From: Sphaerolaimus hirsutus
Lineage: Eukaryota; Nematoda; Chromadorea; Monhysterida; Sphaerolaimidae
Length of the DNA stretch: 64,000 bases
Reading direction: 5' to 3'
NCBI GenBank assembly: GCA_964036195.1
Contig: OZ038459.1
Span: 2,601,206-2,665,205, forward strand
Below the pieces are notes generated by a model. It did not search any database. It was not told the origin of the DNA and was given only the letters and a program-made list of their open reading frames with translations. Within the stretch, counting starts at the first letter, position 1. Each line of letters begins with the position of its first letter. A program made the position numbers and the translations under genes. Shown in pieces: positions 61,679-64,000 of the stretch.

Positions 61679-62714
61679 CAGGGTTGGTTTTATAAAAATC
61701 ATTTGTATACAAATTGTATAAAAATTGTATAAAAATGTATTTTATTTTTATTTTTTTCTTGTTTCATTTTCTTTTCTTTTATTTTATTCCAAAATGTAAA
61801 TAAAATAATAAAATGAACCATTTTACAAAAATTTTACAAAATTTCTACTAAAAATCGAATCTTGCATGCAAGGCCAGTAAAATGTTATCATTAGATGTAA
61901 ACATGGAAAACTATCAAGTGAAATTTTGTCATTACTTTGCAAAAGTTGCATGCAGTAGGTATTGTTAGCTAGTTAAAAGTGTAAAGTTACAATTATTGAT
62001 AACAATGGTTTGCATTTTTGGTACAATGACTACTGAAGTGTGCAGGGTGTGAAATGTCATGCAAGTCAAGTGTCAATTGTCATGACAAATGTCATGCAAA
62101 GTGTAATTTGTTCATTCAAATCATCAAATATTTTTGTATCAAAATTTTATGTTTTTGTATCCAAATCATTTTGTATCAAAATTTTATGTTTTTGTATCCA
62201 AATCATTTTGTATCAAAATCTGATGTTCACATAAGATTTGGATACAAAAACAACAACAAGATTTGGATACAAAACATAAAATTAGGATACAATGTGCTTA
62301 ACACTTGACACTTTAACTTATATTTGTCATGACAATTCACACTTTACTTTACATTTGTCATGACAATTGACACTTTGCATGCCATTTTACATAACATTTA
62401 ACACTTCACAGGGCTTGGTACAGGCCCCAGTTCCCAAAACAGACAGTTAGAAACTCAAGCAACACAATAAAAATTTTACCAAAAAAAATATGAATTTTTA
62501 TACAATTTTACAAAAATTCGATTTTTTATACAATTTTACAAAAATTTCACAAAAATTCGATTTTTTATACAATTTTACAAAAAAATTACAAAAATTCGAA
62601 TTTTTATACAATTTTTATTTTAATTTTGAAATTTTCCATTTTATTTTATTTTATTCTTAAATTTTCTATTTTATTTTTATTTTTTTATTGTTATTTTCTG
62701 AGATTCTGCCAACC
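61679..62714. mobile_element. Inverted relative of the 38633-39627 element
   Basis: Left CAGGGTTGGTTTTATAAAAATC equals the complemented right end of the other copy; the right part ends GAGATTCTGCCAACC. Flanks TACACCAT and CACACCAT (7 of 8). The same introner-like core (CACAGGGCTTGGTACAGG) is kept inside. Confidence 0.85.
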
Positions 62715-64000
62715 CACACCATCTTCCCATATGTCTTCCCGTTCACATTCGCACTTACCTACCGTAATTCTTAATTTGTCAATTGCTAGCGGTGAAATGC
62801 ATGCATGTCCCCTAAATAACTTTTTGTATAGCAACGTCTAGGCTTTTTTGACCCATTAATACTTGAGTAGCTTCCTAGTTGAACAGTTCCTCAACTTTCG
62901 TGAGTTTGCTGTCTGTTCACTTTTTGGAAACGTGCATGTTTACTTTATTGTGTCTCTGTTTGATATCAAAAAATGACGTGTATTTTAATCAGACGCAGTG
63001 ATAAGATTTTTTGTAGACTGCCGCGCCGCTTTTTATCAGTTTTCCCGGGTCGAATTTGTCTGTTAACAAACAATTTTTTTATCCTGATAGATGTTTCCGG
63101 GTGGCATACCTTACCTACATAAATTTGCTTGCGATAGAAAATAGGCTATTTTCGCGCAAGATATAAACACCAGAAACCTTACTTGAGCATCAAAGAGCGT
63201 TTATTTGAGCATGCTAGATAAACTTTACTTAAAACCTAGTTGACAACCGAAATTTCCGAAACCGATAAATCAGCTTTCAACGCATTTTAGATTACCGGGA
63301 AAAGGCTAATGTTGACTGATTGAAAATGATTTACTCCGGTAAACTCGAATGTGTTCAAAACATATTTTTTAGTTTCTGACATCTCAGGTGTAATTTTTAA
63401 TTGGCCGAATTGGTCACAATCACAATGAGCCATTTTTGAACTCAATCAGCAGCAGTTGACCGACTCCCCATTCCGGTCAACTCAATTGCGTTTCAAACGG
63501 CTTCATCACATTCAAAAATACACTCTGTCAACTAGCGTGTCACGGGCCCAAAACGGCAGTGAAAGTGACGCGTTCGCAGCGCATCGACGCATGTCGACGT
63601 GTAGGGCCCATCCATGCCGAACCGCGACTGCACAAACTACAGCCGCGGCGGCGGCCATTTCAGCGTCCTTGTGCCGCGGCGACCTTGCGCCCGGTCGGCC
63701 GTCTTTGCATCTTGATTCATTCCCAGATTCGAAAGTCTGGCACCTGCGGTCGCCCCCCGGTCGCTGTGGGTGGTAGTGTCCCGCTAGACATCTTGGTGTG
63801 GGAGACATCTCTAAAGGGAGTTTTCTAAAGGGATAAATCTTAGGTTTTGGATCTATGGGAAGGGATGATCTAGTCTGAGATTTGGTGCTCATGTGGGTTT
63901 TAAAAGAACTTCATTGCCAATGTGATTATATATTTGCATCAACAGTTTTTACATGGTATCATGTACTGTCAAAAAATAAGTGAAAAAGTTCCATGATTCA

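Larger units (their letters stand above)
48067..64000. other. Intergenic region without recognisable genes
   Basis: After the INTS1 stop no open frame resembles a known protein, and none shows exon-like phase continuity with a neighbour. Transposons listed separately occupy much of it. 58006-60508 holds CACCGGTGCC clusters and repeated GAGATTTTCTGAGAT words but no closed element. 62715-63500 is AT-rich. About 63540-63780 is a CpG-rich patch with CGGCGGCGG that might be a promoter or first exon of an unseen gene. Confidence 0.6.

Overview
The window is from an animal (metazoan) nuclear genome. It carries two intron-rich, widely conserved eukaryotic genes placed head to head. The rest is almost entirely non-autonomous transposons, many nested, with target-site duplications (TSDs) that can be read directly. 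No bacterial or viral gene organisation is present. The species cannot be named from sequence alone; an invertebrate with a MITE-dominated genome fits best.

Minus strand, 882-7463: a complete gene for tubulin-folding cofactor E (TBCE). I resolved 11 coding exons whose splice phases all agree. They give a 536-residue protein with an N-terminal CAP-Gly domain, leucine-rich repeats and a C-terminal ubiquitin-like end. Plus strand, about 8.1-48.07 kb: a near-complete gene for Integrator complex subunit 1 (INTS1). I resolved 45 firm coding exons plus one candidate first exon. They encode about 2,170 residues, close to the vertebrate protein, and end in a clear stop at 48064-48066. The two genes do not act in one pathway: TBCE folds alpha-tubulin, and INTS1 is the scaffold of the nuclear RNA-processing Integrator complex. 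Their start regions lie less than about 1.2 kb apart and may share a promoter.

The most unusual signal is in INTS1. Five of its introns (192-433 nt) are not ordinary introns but copies of one inverted-repeat transposon family, with ends like GTGCCAGTCCCGCACCCTG. The copies sit inside coding sequence so that the element supplies the intron. These are introners. In two copies the frame-restoring intron ends in AG. In three it ends in CTG, so either GT-TG splicing occurs or those copies break the gene. Further copies of the family lie in ordinary introns and intergenic DNA.

The transposon landscape is also informative. About a dozen elements show perfect or near-perfect 8-bp TSDs and hAT-like ends (CAGGG, TAGGG, CAGTGGCGTAGCC). 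Several share one internal core but carry completely different subterminal tandem motifs. At 13.4-16.85 kb three such elements are nested, one of them enclosing a decayed BEL/Pao reverse-transcriptase fragment. A Mutator-like element with a perfect 9-bp TSD, TA-flanked fold-back elements, a tRNA-derived SINE and a 3-kb satellite array inside an INTS1 intron complete the picture. From 48,067 to 64,000 I see no gene, only transposons, palindromes and AT-rich sequence.
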